DNA of 64,000 nt from Pseudomonas congelans (GCF_900103225.1 NZ_FNJH01000003.1:219185-283184); one strand, 5' to 3'; counted from the first letter of the stretch, positions 1 through 8,612 are shown. Notes: generated from the sequence alone by a model not told the origin. Translations and numbers: made by a program.

Positions 1-100
1 CGCTGGAGCGTGAGGAACGAGAATCCCGACTATCGTGCGACGCTCTGCGTCGCATGCATTTCCGGACGCTCTGCGTCCGATGTTGAGTGGGCGTGGCGCG
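1..100. repeat. Dispersed palindromic repeat, copy 1
   Basis: This segment holds two palindromic cores of the type GACGCAGAGCGTC (seen here as gacgctctgcgtc) separated by a TGCATGC-containing spacer and followed, in inverted sense, by the motif GCACGATAGT. The same combination of cores, spacer and tail recurs near 8308-8345, 8541-8612 and 21274-21390, on both strands. It lies wholly between genes. I infer an extragenic palindromic repeat family; its relation to named Pseudomonas REP classes cannot be settled from one window. Confidence 0.7.
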
Positions 101-114
101 AGATCGTGCAGCCA

Positions 115-147
115 ATAAAAAGCCCCGCTGAAAAGCGGGGCTCTGTG
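115..147 (-). terminator. Rho-independent terminator of the purM-purN-DUF3108 operon
   Basis: On the minus strand a stem AGCCCCGC / GCGGGGCT with a short TTTTCA-type loop is followed by a T run. It sits about 20 bases after the stop codon of the DUF3108 gene, the last gene of the minus-strand operon. Confidence 0.85.
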
Positions 148-166
148 GCGCGGGCAGTCAGGGCGA

Positions 167-880
167 TCAGCTACCTTTGACGGCCTTGCCGTTGACGGTG
201 CCGTCCAGCAATACGATGTTGTATTCCTTGCCGTCGGTTTCAACCTGTTGCAGGCGGACCAGCAGGTAATCCCAGTCCTTGGCGAACCACAGCACGGTGG
301 TGCGCTTGCTTTGCGTCGGGTCACGTACGCGCTCGACCTTGATCGCATCGACCTGGCCTGTCTTGGTGGTGACTTTTTCCGAACCCAGTACGCGGAAGTC
401 GTAGGTGTCCACTTCATCACCGTCGACAACCTGGTAGCTCATGCTCTTCTTGCCCTCAGCGATGTCGTGTTGCAACGCCAGCTGATAGGTGGACTTGTCG
501 AGGATGCCACGGTTGAGCGGCAGCTTGATCGCATCGCCACGGTCGGTGCCGGTGACGAACTTGGTGTTCCAGTCGAAGGCCAGATCGACCTTCTTGGATT
601 TACCCAGGCCACTGCGCTCGAAGCTGTAGGTCTGTGGCAGCAGGGTGTCCTTGTCGACCTTCAGCGTGCTGACTTCCGTCAGGCTGGCGATCATCATCGA
701 GGCCTTGAAACTCAGGGTCCAGGTGCCATTGGCGCCGGCTTCCAGGCTGCGTTCAGCCGTGCCGCTCATGGGCAGCTGTTTCCAGTCGGCGGTGTAGCTG
801 GCGGAGAAGGGTTGAAGGTCTGCGGCCTGTACGGCAGGCAATGCGAGCAGAGCGAAAGCGAAGAGCAGAGCGCGACGCAT
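167..880 (-). CDS. DUF3108 domain periplasmic protein
   Basis: A 237-residue protein with an N-terminal signal peptide (hydrophobic residues 4-18, probable cleavage after AVQA near residue 19) and a body that fits the DUF3108 family, beta-rich envelope proteins of unknown function common downstream of purN in Pseudomonas. The ATG has a good Shine-Dalgarno (AGGAG, 5 bases upstream) that overlaps the purN stop codon, so translation is probably coupled to purN. No catalytic motif is visible. Family placement is by overall recognition; function is unknown. Confidence 0.8.
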   Translation of the reverse strand: MRRALLFAFALLALPAVQAADLQPFSASYTADWKQLPMSGTAERSLEAGANGTWTLSFKASMMIASLTEVSTLKVDKDTLLPQTYSFERSGLGKSKKVDLAFDWNTKFVTGTDRGDAIKLPLNRGILDKSTYQLALQHDIAEGKKSMSYQVVDGDEVDTYDFRVLGSEKVTTKTGQVDAIKVERVRDPTQSKRTTVLWFAKDWDYLLVRLQQVETDGKEYNIVLLDGTVNGKAVKGS

Positions 881-888
881 AGTATCTC

Positions 889-1539
889 CTAATGTCGAAT
901 CAGATGGCCGCTGGCCGGGAGTAACTGGCTATCGAGTAACGCACCTTGTTCACCAAGGCTCAGTCGGCCTTCGGCAAACCAGCGAATGGCCAGTGGGTAA
1001 ATACGGTGCTCTTGAACATGGACCCGTTGCGCGAGCGTTGCGGGCGTGTCGTGCAACTGTACCGAAATAACTGCCTGTACGACCAGTGGGCCGCCATCGA
1101 GTTCCTCGGTAACGAAATGCACGCTGCAGCCATGCTCGGTGTCGCTGGCTTCCAGTGCACGCTTGTGCGTGTGCAAGCCTTTGTAACGCGGCAGCAGGGA
1201 AGGGTGAATATTCAGCAGGCGGCCATGATAGTGGCGGACGAACCCGGCGCTGAGAATGCGCATGAACCCGGCCAGTACCACCAACTGTGGCTGAAAGGTG
1301 TCGATCAGTTCGATCAGCGCTGCATCGAAGGCCTCACGGCCGTCGTATGCGGTGTGATCCAGTACGCAGGTTTCGATGCCTGCGTCCCGGGCGCGTTGCA
1401 GGCCGAACGCATCTGCGCGGTTGGAAATCACCGCGCAGATGCGGACGGGGCTGGCCCCGTCCTTGAAGCTGTCGATCATCGCTTGCAGGTTGCCGCCGGT
1501 GCCTGACAGCAGCACCACGACGTCGCAGATGGCTGGCAT
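889..1539 (-). CDS. purN: Phosphoribosylglycinamide formyltransferase PurN
   Basis: PurN transfers a formyl group from 10-formyl-tetrahydrofolate to glycinamide ribonucleotide, the third step of de novo purine synthesis. The 216-residue protein opens with the family's VLLSGTGGNLQA-type phosphate loop (residues 8-19). It carries the central AGFMRILS segment and the N-x-H-P-S-L-L-P motif (NIHPSLLPRYKG) with the catalytic Asn and His, followed by a downstream acidic substrate-site segment. The start chosen (1539) overlaps the purM stop by one base (TGATG), the usual coupled arrangement. An upstream in-frame extension would lie inside purM and has no family similarity. Confidence 0.97.
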   Translation of the reverse strand: MPAICDVVVLLSGTGGNLQAMIDSFKDGASPVRICAVISNRADAFGLQRARDAGIETCVLDHTAYDGREAFDAALIELIDTFQPQLVVLAGFMRILSAGFVRHYHGRLLNIHPSLLPRYKGLHTHKRALEASDTEHGCSVHFVTEELDGGPLVVQAVISVQLHDTPATLAQRVHVQEHRIYPLAIRWFAEGRLSLGEQGALLDSQLLPASGHLIRH

Positions 1540-2597
1540 CAATGCGCCTTGAGGTTTTTCAGCTCGACTTGCGCTGCGCCTTCGGCAGCGGTGGCGATCT
1601 GGCCGATCACCCAAGGCTGTTCGCCTGCGTCACGCAGCACCTTCAGTGCCACTTCAACGTGCTCCTGAGCTACGCAGATCACCATGCCCACGCCGCAGTT
1701 CAGCACGCGGTGCATCTCGTTTTCCGCAACGTTGCCCTGCTGCTGGAGCCAGTCGAACACGGCCGGACGCTGCCAGCTGGCGACGTCGACCACGGCCTGA
1801 GCGCCTTTCGGCAGTACGCGTGGAATATTGTCGAGCAGGCCGCCACCGGTGATGTGGGCCATGGCCTTGACTGCGCCGGTTTCCTTGATCAGCTTGAGCA
1901 ACGGCTTCACGTAGATGCGAGTCGGCGCCATCAGCAGTTCGGTCAGCGGTTTGCCGTCCAGCTGGATGTTTTCGATATCGGCACCTGCCACTTCGATGAT
2001 CTTGCGGATCAGCGAGTAGCCGTTGGAGTGCGGGCCGGACGATGGCAGGGCGAGCAGGGCGTCACCGGCAGCGACTTTCGAGCCGTCGATGATTTCGGCC
2101 TTTTCCACCACGCCGACGCAGAAGCCTGCCAGGTCGTAGTCTTCGCCTTCGTACATGCCCGGCATTTCAGCGGTTTCGCCGCCGACCAGCGAGCAGCCAG
2201 CCAGTTCGCAGCCGGCGCCGATGCCGGTGACGACCTGAGCGGCGGTGTCGACGTTCAGCTTGCCGGTGGCGTAGTAATCGAGGAAGAACAGCGGCTCTGC
2301 ACCGCAGACCACCAGGTCATTGACGCACATGGCGACCAGGTCGATGCCGATGGTGTCGTGCTTGTTCAGGTTCAGCGCCAGACGCAGTTTGGTGCCCACG
2401 CCGTCGGTGCCGGAAACCAGAACCGGTTGCTTGTAGCCGGCTGGAATTTCGCAGAGGGCGCCGAAGCCTCCCAGGCCGCCCATGACTTCCGGACGCTTGG
2501 TGCGCTTGGCGACGCTCTTGATGCGTTCGACCAATGCTTCACCGGCGTCGATGTCTACACCGGCGTCTTTATAGCTCAGGGAGGGTTGCTTGCTCAT
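1539..2597 (-). CDS. purM: Phosphoribosylformylglycinamidine cyclo-ligase (AIR synthetase) PurM
   Basis: PurM closes the imidazole ring of formylglycinamidine ribonucleotide using ATP, giving aminoimidazole ribonucleotide. The 352-residue length is normal. Recognisable segments are the N-terminal [16 protein letters not shown], the [12 protein letters not shown]-site motif near residue 64, the [11 protein letters not shown] motif near residue 140 and the [10 protein letters not shown] motif near residue 186. It heads the minus-strand operon purM-purN-DUF3108. A GGATT-type weak Shine-Dalgarno precedes the ATG; the promoter should lie in 2598-2840. Confidence 0.97.
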   Translation of the reverse strand: MSKQPSLSYKDAGVDIDAGEALVERIKSVAKRTKRPEVMGGLGGFGALCEIPAGYKQPVLVSGTDGVGTKLRLALNLNKHDTIGIDLVAMCVNDLVVCGAEPLFFLDYYATGKLNVDTAAQVVTGIGAGCELAGCSLVGGETAEMPGMYEGEDYDLAGFCVGVVEKAEIIDGSKVAAGDALLALPSSGPHSNGYSLIRKIIEVAGADIENIQLDGKPLTELLMAPTRIYVKPLLKLIKETGAVKAMAHITGGGLLDNIPRVLPKGAQAVVDVASWQRPAVFDWLQQQGNVAENEMHRVLNCGVGMVICVAQEHVEVALKVLRDAGEQPWVIGQIATAAEGAAQVELKNLKAH

Positions 2598-2938
2598 AGA
2601 AAATCCAGGCCTTTAGGGGGGATTCGGAGGTATCGACCGCTGCGTTAGGGCCCGTTCAGCACCGCGCTGTGATGCGGTGGTAATGTTGGGGCCATGGCGA
2701 TTGCCGGTCTGCGAAGGCGCGCGATTTTATCAGGCTTGCTCACCAGGGGCCATCCTTGCGCCGACAACAGGGCGGTGTTGCACCAAATAAACCTCAACCA
2801 GGTGGCCTGTCAGTGCGAGTCTGGACGTTTAAGGTGTACTTTATGCGCGAACTGAATGATGGGTGGCTTATGTCTGTCCCAGACTTGTACGCCTACTGAA
2901 ACAGCTTCTTTTTACTTTTTTCCGTTCGGGAACTGTCC
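2598..2938. promoter_or_regulatory. Divergent promoter region between purM and the DUF2066 gene
   Basis: This 341-base gap separates divergent genes, so it must carry promoters for both. I see no clear consensus -35/-10 pair or operator. Its right half contains a very short open frame (2843-2899, listed separately). Confidence 0.5.
2843..2899 (+). CDS. Possible 18-residue leader peptide
   Basis: An ATG preceded by AAGGTG at about 8 bases opens an 18-codon frame (begins MRELNDGWL, ends YAY) that stops 39 bases before the DUF2066 gene. Spacing of the ribosome site is good, but such short frames occur by chance and no family is recognised. It could be an upstream open frame affecting translation of the following gene, or nothing. 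Confidence 0.2.
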   Translation: MRELNDGWLMSVPDLYAY

Positions 2939-4042
2939 ATGCGTTTTTCCAGAATTCTTTTAATCGGCTGTTTGTCCCTGATCAGCCTTCCCAGCCTTGC
3001 CGAAACGGTCAGCAACCTTTATCAGGTCCGCGAGCCGGTCAATGGCCAATCGCCCGATGAACGTACGCGGGCCACGCAGGCCGCCGTCGAAACCCTGGTG
3101 CTGCGCCTGACCGGCGACGCCAAGGCCGTGCAGGGTTCGGCCATCGCCGCGCTGCGCAAGGACCCACAGCAGATCATCAGCCAGTTCGGCTACGAGGCCG
3201 GACCGCCGGAAACCCTGCTGGTGGACTTCGATCCGGCAACCACCGACCGTGCCTTGCACGATGCGGGTCTGTCGATCTGGGGCAGCAATCGTCCGTCGAT
3301 CCTCGGCTGGTGGCTGAATGACTCGGTGGAAGGTTCGAATCTGGTCGGCGACGGTCAGGCCGCCGCCGAACCCTTGCGCCAGGCCGCTCAGCACCGCGGA
3401 CTGCCACTGCGTCTGCCGCTGGCTGATTTGAGCGAGCAGGGCATCGGTAACGCCAAAACCCTGGAGGGCACTGACCCCGCGCCGCTCAAGGAAGCCTCCG
3501 AGCGCTATGGCGCTGACGCGATACTGGCCGTGCATGCCAGGGAAGATGGTGGTCAGTGGCAAGGCAAATGGCGCCTGTGGCTGGGTGATCAGCGCGAACA
3601 GGGCACCGCAACCGGTGCCACCTCCGAGGCCTTGGCTGACGCGGTGCTGCTGTCGGTAAGCGAGCGTCTGGCGCCGCGCTTCGTGGCCAAGCCCGGTGCG
3701 TCGACCGGCATGCTGATCCAGGTTCAGGGCATGACGCTCGAGCGCTATGCGCAACTGCTTCAGTTACTCGAACCGTTCGGCGTGCGTCTGAGTTCTGTCG
3801 AAGGCGATAAAGTGGTGTTTGAGGTCAGTGGCAGCACCGAGCAGCTACGCTCGCAGTTGTCGCTGGCCAAACTGCAGGAAGTGCCCGCAGCCGAGGCAGC
3901 CGCTACCGCCACGCCGCCTGCTGCGCCTGTCGATGCGACTGCACCGGTTGCGCCGGCGAATGGAGCTGCTGCTGTTCCGGCACCTGCGCCCGCACCGATG
4001 ATTGTTCCGGCGTCCGCGCCACAACTTTATTTCCGCTGGTAA
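2939..4042 (+). CDS. DUF2066 domain-containing exported protein
   Basis: A 367-residue protein with a typical signal peptide (residues 1-21, ending LPSLA|ET) and a DUF2066 body. The C-terminal 55 or so residues are a low-complexity Ala/Pro tail ending in QLYFRW. DUF2066 proteins are periplasmic proteins of unknown role that Pseudomonas usually keeps between purM and the PerM/hda genes, as here. No catalytic motif is seen. The next gene begins 39 bases downstream on the same strand, so they may be co-transcribed. Confidence 0.82.
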   Translation: MRFSRILLIGCLSLISLPSLAETVSNLYQVREPVNGQSPDERTRATQAAVETLVLRLTGDAKAVQGSAIAALRKDPQQIISQFGYEAGPPETLLVDFDPATTDRALHDAGLSIWGSNRPSILGWWLNDSVEGSNLVGDGQAAAEPLRQAAQHRGLPLRLPLADLSEQGIGNAKTLEGTDPAPLKEASERYGADAILAVHAREDGGQWQGKWRLWLGDQREQGTATGATSEALADAVLLSVSERLAPRFVAKPGASTGMLIQVQGMTLERYAQLLQLLEPFGVRLSSVEGDKVVFEVSGSTEQLRSQLSLAKLQEVPAAEAAATATPPAAPVDATAPVAPANGAAAVPAPAPAPMIVPASAPQLYFRW

Positions 4043-4081
4043 CCCGGCAAGAACGCTTTTCCATTGGCTTGAGGGATGTTG

Positions 4082-5155
4082 ATGACTGATATGCGGCGTT
4101 GGTTCTGGATCGGCGGCCTGGCCTTGCTGGTCGCATTCGTGGTGCTCTTGCACCCAATCCTCACTCCTTTTCTGGTGGCGTTGTTACTGGCCTACATGGG
4201 CGATCCGCTGGTGGATCGCCTGGAGCGCGCCGGACTGTCCAGAACCCTGAGCGTGGTGGTGGTGTTCGGGCTGTTCACGCTGGTGCTGATGGCGTTGCTG
4301 CTGGTTCTGGTGCCGATGCTGGCCAAGCAGTTGTTCCGGCTCTACGAGCTGGCGCCGCAGATTCTCGACTGGCTGCAGCACGCGGCATTGCCGTGGGTCC
4401 AGGCCAAGTTCGGGCTGGCAGACGGGTTCTGGAAGTTCGACAAGATCAAGGCAGCCATCTCCGAGCACATGGGCCAGGCCGGGGACATCGTCTCTATCGT
4501 GCTGTCCCAGGCCACGGCTTCCAGCCTGGCGCTGATTGGCTGGCTGACCAACCTGGTGCTGATTCCCGTGGTGTGTTTCTACCTGCTGCGTGACTGGGAC
4601 ATCATGACCGGCAAGATCCGTGGCCTGCTGCCGCGTCAGCGTGAAGCGCAAATCGTCAAGCTGGCGGGCGAATGCCACGAAGTATTGGGCGCGTTCATAC
4701 GCGGTCAGTTGCTGGTGATGGTGGGCCTGGGTGTGATCTATGCGGCCGGTCTGATGCTGGTCGGGCTGGAACTGGGCCTGTTGATCGGCGTCATTGCCGG
4801 TCTGGCGGCCATCGTGCCTTACATGGGCTTCGTGATCGGTATCGGTTCGGCGCTGGTGGCCGGGCTGTTCCAGTTTGGCGGTGACCTGTACCCGATGATG
4901 GGGATTGTGGCGGTGTTCATGATCGGTCAGGCCCTTGAGGGTATGGTGCTGACGCCGTTGCTGGTCGGCGATCGCATCGGCCTGCACCCGGTTGCAGTCA
5001 TCTTCGCGATTCTGGCGGGTGGCGAGCTGTTCGGTTTCACTGGCATTCTGCTGGCCCTGCCGGTGGCGGCGGTGATCATGGTGCTGGTGCGCCACATGCA
5101 CGATCTGTACAAGGACTCGGAAATCTACGCAGGCGCGGAAGATCCGGAGCTGTAG
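4082..5155 (+). CDS. AI-2E transporter / PerM family membrane protein
   Basis: A polytopic inner-membrane protein of 357 residues in the AI-2E transporter (UPF0118/PerM) family. Two hydrophobic helices are packed at residues 5-40, another lies near 60-85, and a cluster of helices near 145-165 and 205-330. The segment DPLVDRLERAGLSR after the second helix is family-like. Members have been linked to autoinducer-2 or ion export; the substrate here is unknown. An in-frame ATG at 4076 abuts the GAGGG ribosome site, so the ATG at 4082, 6 bases further, is preferred. Confidence 0.85.
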   Translation: MTDMRRWFWIGGLALLVAFVVLLHPILTPFLVALLLAYMGDPLVDRLERAGLSRTLSVVVVFGLFTLVLMALLLVLVPMLAKQLFRLYELAPQILDWLQHAALPWVQAKFGLADGFWKFDKIKAAISEHMGQAGDIVSIVLSQATASSLALIGWLTNLVLIPVVCFYLLRDWDIMTGKIRGLLPRQREAQIVKLAGECHEVLGAFIRGQLLVMVGLGVIYAAGLMLVGLELGLLIGVIAGLAAIVPYMGFVIGIGSALVAGLFQFGGDLYPMMGIVAVFMIGQALEGMVLTPLLVGDRIGLHPVAVIFAILAGGELFGFTGILLALPVAAVIMVLVRHMHDLYKDSEIYAGAEDPEL

Positions 5156-5165
5156 GAACGATGCA

Positions 5166-5193
5166 AGCCTCTTCGCCGCCCGGTGAAGAGGCT
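5166..5193. terminator. Hairpin after the PerM-family gene
   Basis: AGCCTCTTC and GAAGAGGCT form a 9-bp perfect stem around a GCCGCCCGGT loop 11 bases after the stop codon. There is no T run, so it may act as a weak terminator or a mRNA 3' end stabiliser rather than a classical intrinsic terminator. Confidence 0.45.
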
Positions 5194-5371
5194 CATGCCT
5201 TGAGTGCATACACACCTTCAAACGCTCTTTCCTGAGCGGCGCTTTACTCACCCTGACGCAAACCTTTGATTTTGCTTGAGGTCTGTCGCATTGTGCGACC
5301 AGCGTCACGGGTATAAACTTTGCGCTCTTTACACAGAGGCCCTTGACGGTTTGCATGAGCCGTTAGTCAGC

Positions 5372-6076
5372 ATGAAACCGATTCAGCTGCCCCTGAGTGT
5401 GCGTCTGCGTGATGACGCCACTTTCGTCAATTACTATCCAGGCGCCAACGCCGCTGCACTCGGCTATGTCGAGCGGCTGTGCGAAGCCGATGCTGGCTGG
5501 ACCGAAAGCCTCATCTATCTGTGGGGCAAGGACGGAGTAGGGCGCACGCACCTGCTGCAGGCTGCCTGCCTGCGTTTCGAGCAGTTGGGCGAGCCTGCGG
5601 TGTATCTGCCGCTGGCCGAGGTCATAGACGAAGGCATCGAGCTGTTCGATCATCTGGAGCAGTACGAACTGGTGTGTCTGGACGACCTGCAGGCGATAGT
5701 CGGCAAGCCGGAATGGGAAGAAGCGCTGTTTCACCTGTTCAATCGTCTGCGTGACAGCGGGCGTCGTCTGCTGATTGCCGCATCCAAGTCGCCCCGCGAG
5801 CTGCCGGTAAAGCTTCCCGACCTTAAATCGCGCCTGACGATGGCGCTGGTGTTCCAGATGCGCGGGCTGTCCGACGAGGACAAGCTGCGTGCCTTGCAAC
5901 TGCGTGCTTCACGGCGTGGCCTGCACCTGACCGACGATGTCGGGCATTTCATCCTGACGCGTGGTACGCGCAGCATGAGCGCGTTGTTCGAATTGCTTGA
6001 GCGCCTCGATCAGGCGTCACTCCAGGAAAAGCGCAAGCTGACCATTCCCTTCCTTAAAGAGACCCTCGGGTGGTAG
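5372..6076 (+). CDS. hda: DnaA regulatory inactivator Hda
   Basis: Hda is the AAA+ DnaA paralogue that, bound to the replication clamp, stimulates ATP hydrolysis by DnaA and so limits re-initiation. The 234-residue protein has the N-terminal clamp-binding motif QLPLSV (residues 5-10), a Walker-A-like GKDGVGRTHL at 53-61, a CLDDLQ Walker B segment and the C-terminal sensor region. The conserved MKPIQLPLSV start is at 5372. In-frame codons further upstream lack family similarity. It overlaps the next gene by 7 bases. Confidence 0.93.
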   Translation: MKPIQLPLSVRLRDDATFVNYYPGANAAALGYVERLCEADAGWTESLIYLWGKDGVGRTHLLQAACLRFEQLGEPAVYLPLAEVIDEGIELFDHLEQYELVCLDDLQAIVGKPEWEEALFHLFNRLRDSGRRLLIAASKSPRELPVKLPDLKSRLTMALVFQMRGLSDEDKLRALQLRASRRGLHLTDDVGHFILTRGTRSMSALFELLERLDQASLQEKRKLTIPFLKETLGW

Positions 6077-6834
6077 ATCAGGCGTTGTTGATGCAGACGG
6101 CGGCTGCCTTGCGCCATGCACGACGGATTCTGGTGATCACCGGGGCGGGTCTGTCTGCCGATTCGGGGCTGCCTACCTATCGCGGCGTGGGCGGGCTCTA
6201 CAATGGCAAGACCGACGACGGCCTGCCTATCGAAATGGCCCTGTCCGGGCCCATGCTGCGCCGTGACCCTGAGCTGTGCTGGAAATACATCGCCGAGCTG
6301 GGCAAGGCGTGCCTGGGTGGCGAGCCGAACGTCGCGCATTACGCCATCGCCCAGTTGCAGCGCATCAAACCCGAGTGCTGGGTGCTGACCCAGAACGTCG
6401 ACGGTTATCACCGCGCGGCGGGCAGTCCGCCGGAGCGCCTGATCGAAATTCACGGGCAGCTCTCGCCACTGTTTTGCCAATCCTGCGGTGCTGAAGATTC
6501 GCAATTGAGTGAGCACCTTCAGCGTCCCTTGCCCCCCTTATGCCCGGCATGTAGTGGCATTTTGAGACCGTCCGTCGTTCTTTTTCAGGAAATGCTTCCC
6601 GAAAAAGCGCTGGAAACACTGTATGAACAGCTGGCTATAGGCTATGACGCAGTGCTGAGTATCGGCACCACCGCAAGCTTCCCCTATATTCACGAACCGG
6701 TCATTCGCACCAGAGTTTCCGGGGGTTTCACCGCCGAAATCAATCCGCAGCCGACTGATCACAGTGCGCAGATGGACGTCTTTTTGCCGTACCGCGCGGC
6801 ACATGTCATGGCCGAACTCATAAGTCACATCTAG
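6070..6834 (+). CDS. Sir2-family NAD-dependent protein deacylase
   Basis: A 254-residue sirtuin. Visible hallmarks are the NAD-binding GAGLSADSGLPTYRG (about residues 25-39) and the QNVDGYHRAAG motif with the catalytic His. An IEIHGQL strand follows, then two CxxC pairs (CQSCG and CPACSG) that form the structural zinc site. It removes acyl groups from lysines using NAD. The GTG start at 6070 overlaps the hda stop; an ATG at 6091 just before the conserved core is an alternative. The overlap suggests coupled translation with hda, though no functional link is known. Confidence 0.88.
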   Translation: MVDQALLMQTAAALRHARRILVITGAGLSADSGLPTYRGVGGLYNGKTDDGLPIEMALSGPMLRRDPELCWKYIAELGKACLGGEPNVAHYAIAQLQRIKPECWVLTQNVDGYHRAAGSPPERLIEIHGQLSPLFCQSCGAEDSQLSEHLQRPLPPLCPACSGILRPSVVLFQEMLPEKALETLYEQLAIGYDAVLSIGTTASFPYIHEPVIRTRVSGGFTAEINPQPTDHSAQMDVFLPYRAAHVMAELISHI

Positions 6835-6909
6835 TTCGATTGAATTTGCAAATCACTTTCATAAAAGGCATAGTCTCGCCATCTTAACTAGTCAGCCACG
6901 GTTGTGCCC

Positions 6910-7638
6910 ATGCAAGTTGTTCGCTTCGCACCCCTCGTGCCTCTCGCACTCGTTACATTCCTCTTCGGTTGCTCGGCCAATATGCCGGTCGCACAGCAGG
7001 AACAGGCCCAGCCGGTTCCACGCTACCAGAGCGCAATCAACGCCAATGCCCAGTCCGCAGCCCGTCGCGCCGACGCAGCAGTTTTGCAGGACGAGCTCGC
7101 GACCGAAGACGAACTGGCCCAGTTCGCTGATAACAAGTCTTACCAACTGCCGGCCCTGGCCGACAGCATCCTTGAGCGTGGCAAATCCCTGATCGGCACA
7201 CGCTACAAGTTCGGCGGCACGTCGACTTCTTCGGGTTTCGATTGCAGCGGTTTCATCGGCTATCTGTTTCGCGAAGAGGCGGGCATGAGCCTGCCACGTT
7301 CGACGCGTGAAATGATCAACGTCAACGCACCTTTGGTGGCGCGCAACAAGCTTCAGCCGGGCGATGTGCTGTTCTTCAGTACTCGCGGTCGCGGTCAGGT
7401 GAGCCACGCAGCGATCTACGCCGGTAATCAGCAGTTCATCCACTCCAGTAGTCGCCGCAGCGGCGGTGTGCGCATCGATAGCCTCGATGACGCCTACTGG
7501 AGCAAGACCTTCATTGAGGCCAAGCGGCCTCTGGCGATGGCGCCGGGTACTGTTGCAGTAAAATCGACACCTGAAGTAACGCAGACAACGGCGATGACTT
7601 CGACTACAGTCAAGACCGCGCCCAAGCGGCGTAAATAA
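6910..7638 (+). CDS. NlpC/P60 family lipoprotein (C40 peptidase), first of two
   Basis: A 242-residue lipoprotein: the signal peptide ends in a lipobox LFGC near residue 21. The catalytic NlpC/P60 domain (about 85-200) carries the FDCSGF nucleophile motif, the SHAAIYAG His motif and a third His in FIHSSS. Such enzymes cleave the D-glutamyl-diaminopimelate bond of peptidoglycan stems. The tail after residue 205 is Thr-rich and low complexity. A GTG at 6904 is an alternative start with poorer context. The next gene encodes a close paralogue. Confidence 0.88.
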   Translation: MQVVRFAPLVPLALVTFLFGCSANMPVAQQEQAQPVPRYQSAINANAQSAARRADAAVLQDELATEDELAQFADNKSYQLPALADSILERGKSLIGTRYKFGGTSTSSGFDCSGFIGYLFREEAGMSLPRSTREMINVNAPLVARNKLQPGDVLFFSTRGRGQVSHAAIYAGNQQFIHSSSRRSGGVRIDSLDDAYWSKTFIEAKRPLAMAPGTVAVKSTPEVTQTTAMTSTTVKTAPKRRK

Positions 7639-7643
7639 ATAGA

Positions 7644-7681
7644 ACGCGCAGTACAAGACCTTCGGGTCTTTCTGCGTTTTT
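7644..7681 (+). terminator. Intrinsic terminator between the two NlpC/P60 genes
   Basis: Nested stems CGCAG/CTGCG and AAGACC/GGTCTT close on a TTCG tetraloop and are followed by TTTTT. It starts a few bases after the stop codon at 7638, implying that the second lipoprotein gene has its own promoter or is read through. Confidence 0.8.
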
Positions 7682-7727
7682 GAGCTTCTCGGCAGCGTAA
7701 GCCGCATCCGGATAGGTTGTTGTGGTT

Positions 7728-8273
7728 ATGTCGATTGCGTTGCGCCTGTTAGTCATCTCTGTTGCTGCGTTGCTCGGTGCCTGCGCCAGCGCGCCGCCTC
7801 CGCCCAAAGCGCCCCGGATCGTTCAGCGTCCGGTGGTCACTGCACCTCCCCAGATTCTTTCTCCTGCTGCCGAAGACGTGCTGTTTCGTGCGTTGGGGCT
7901 GGTCGGCACGCCTTACCGCTGGGGTGGCAACACGCCTGACTCCGGTTTCGATTGCAGCGGTCTTATAGGTTATGTCTATCGTGATGCGGCGGGTATTTCC
8001 CTGCCGCGTTCCACGCGCGAGATGATCGTGATGGGCGCGCCGAATATTCGTCGCGAGCAATTGCAGTCAGGTGATCTGGTGTTCTTCGCCACATCGGGCG
8101 GTTCGCAGGTGTCCCACGCGGGGATCTATGTCGGCGAAGGCCGCTTCGTGCATGCCCCGGCCAGCGGCGGCACGGTGAAGCTCGACAGCCTCGACAAGCC
8201 TTACTGGCAGAGAGCCTATCTCAACGCCAAACGCGTGATTCAGCCGTCCAGTCTGGCGCAGAATCGGCCTTAA
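7728..8273 (+). CDS. NlpC/P60 family lipoprotein (C40 peptidase), second of two
   Basis: A 181-residue paralogue of the preceding protein. The signal peptide ends in lipobox LGAC near residue 19 and is followed by a Pro-rich linker. The NlpC/P60 domain has FDCSGL (nucleophile Cys), SHAGIYVGEG (His) and FVHAPASG (second His). Domain cores of the two neighbours share long identical stretches such as FDCSG and SLPRSTREM, so they arose by duplication. The ATG at 7728 is preferred over the GTG at 7722. It is followed by a repeat-filled gap. Confidence 0.88.
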   Translation: MSIALRLLVISVAALLGACASAPPPPKAPRIVQRPVVTAPPQILSPAAEDVLFRALGLVGTPYRWGGNTPDSGFDCSGLIGYVYRDAAGISLPRSTREMIVMGAPNIRREQLQSGDLVFFATSGGSQVSHAGIYVGEGRFVHAPASGGTVKLDSLDKPYWQRAYLNAKRVIQPSSLAQNRP

Positions 8274-8307
8274 GCGCTTCGCGCTGATTGCTCTGCGCCC
8301 GCTCAAG

Positions 8308-8345
8308 AGCGTCCAGAAGTGCATGCCCACGCCCACGCGGAGCGC
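8308..8345. repeat. Dispersed palindromic repeat, partial copy 2
   Basis: The stretch GAGCGTCCAGAAGTGCATGCC followed by ACGCGGAGCG matches the repeat at 21304-21338 and, inverted, the one at 1-100. One palindromic core is shortened. Confidence 0.6.
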
Positions 8346-8384
8346 TCAACGTTACACCTAGTCTGCTTTTGATTCTGGCCGTAG

Positions 8385-8482
8385 GCCGTAGGAGCGAACT
8401 TGTTCGCGAAAGGGCCTGTATGATCGCCGAAAATGCATCTTCTGAAACACCGCCTTCGCGAACAAGTTCGCTCCTACGCCCT
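8385..8482. repeat. Inverted pair of REP elements (REPIN-like)
   Basis: GTAGGAGCGAACTTGTTCGC at 8388 and its reverse complement ending GCTCCTAC at 8478 are perfect inverted copies flanking about 40 bases. Each arm contains its own small palindrome (GCGAACTTGTTCGC). This is the layout of Pseudomonas REP doublets that are mobilised by RAYT transposases in trans. No RAYT gene is present in the window. Confidence 0.85.
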
Positions 8483-8540
8483 TCGGGCAGAACCCTGAAA
8501 GGCACGTATTCCGGGCTCTCCAGGACTTGTGTGTAACGCC

Positions 8541-8612
8541 GAGTGCTGGAGCGTAGGGAACGATGATCTCAACTATCGTGCGACGCTCCGCGTCAAACCT
8601 CTACGCTCCGCG
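8541..8612. repeat. Dispersed palindromic repeat, copy 3
   Basis: TGCTGGAGCGTAGGGAACGA, followed by ACTATCGTGCGACGCTCCGC, repeats the left end of the window with few mismatches. It runs right up to the stop codon of the following minus-strand gene, so it forms the 3' end of that transcript. Confidence 0.7.

Noticed and set aside
1..100. CRISPR array from the repeated GACGC-type units
   Set aside because: Units are palindromic with variable short spacing and scattered copies, no regular spacers and no cas genes.
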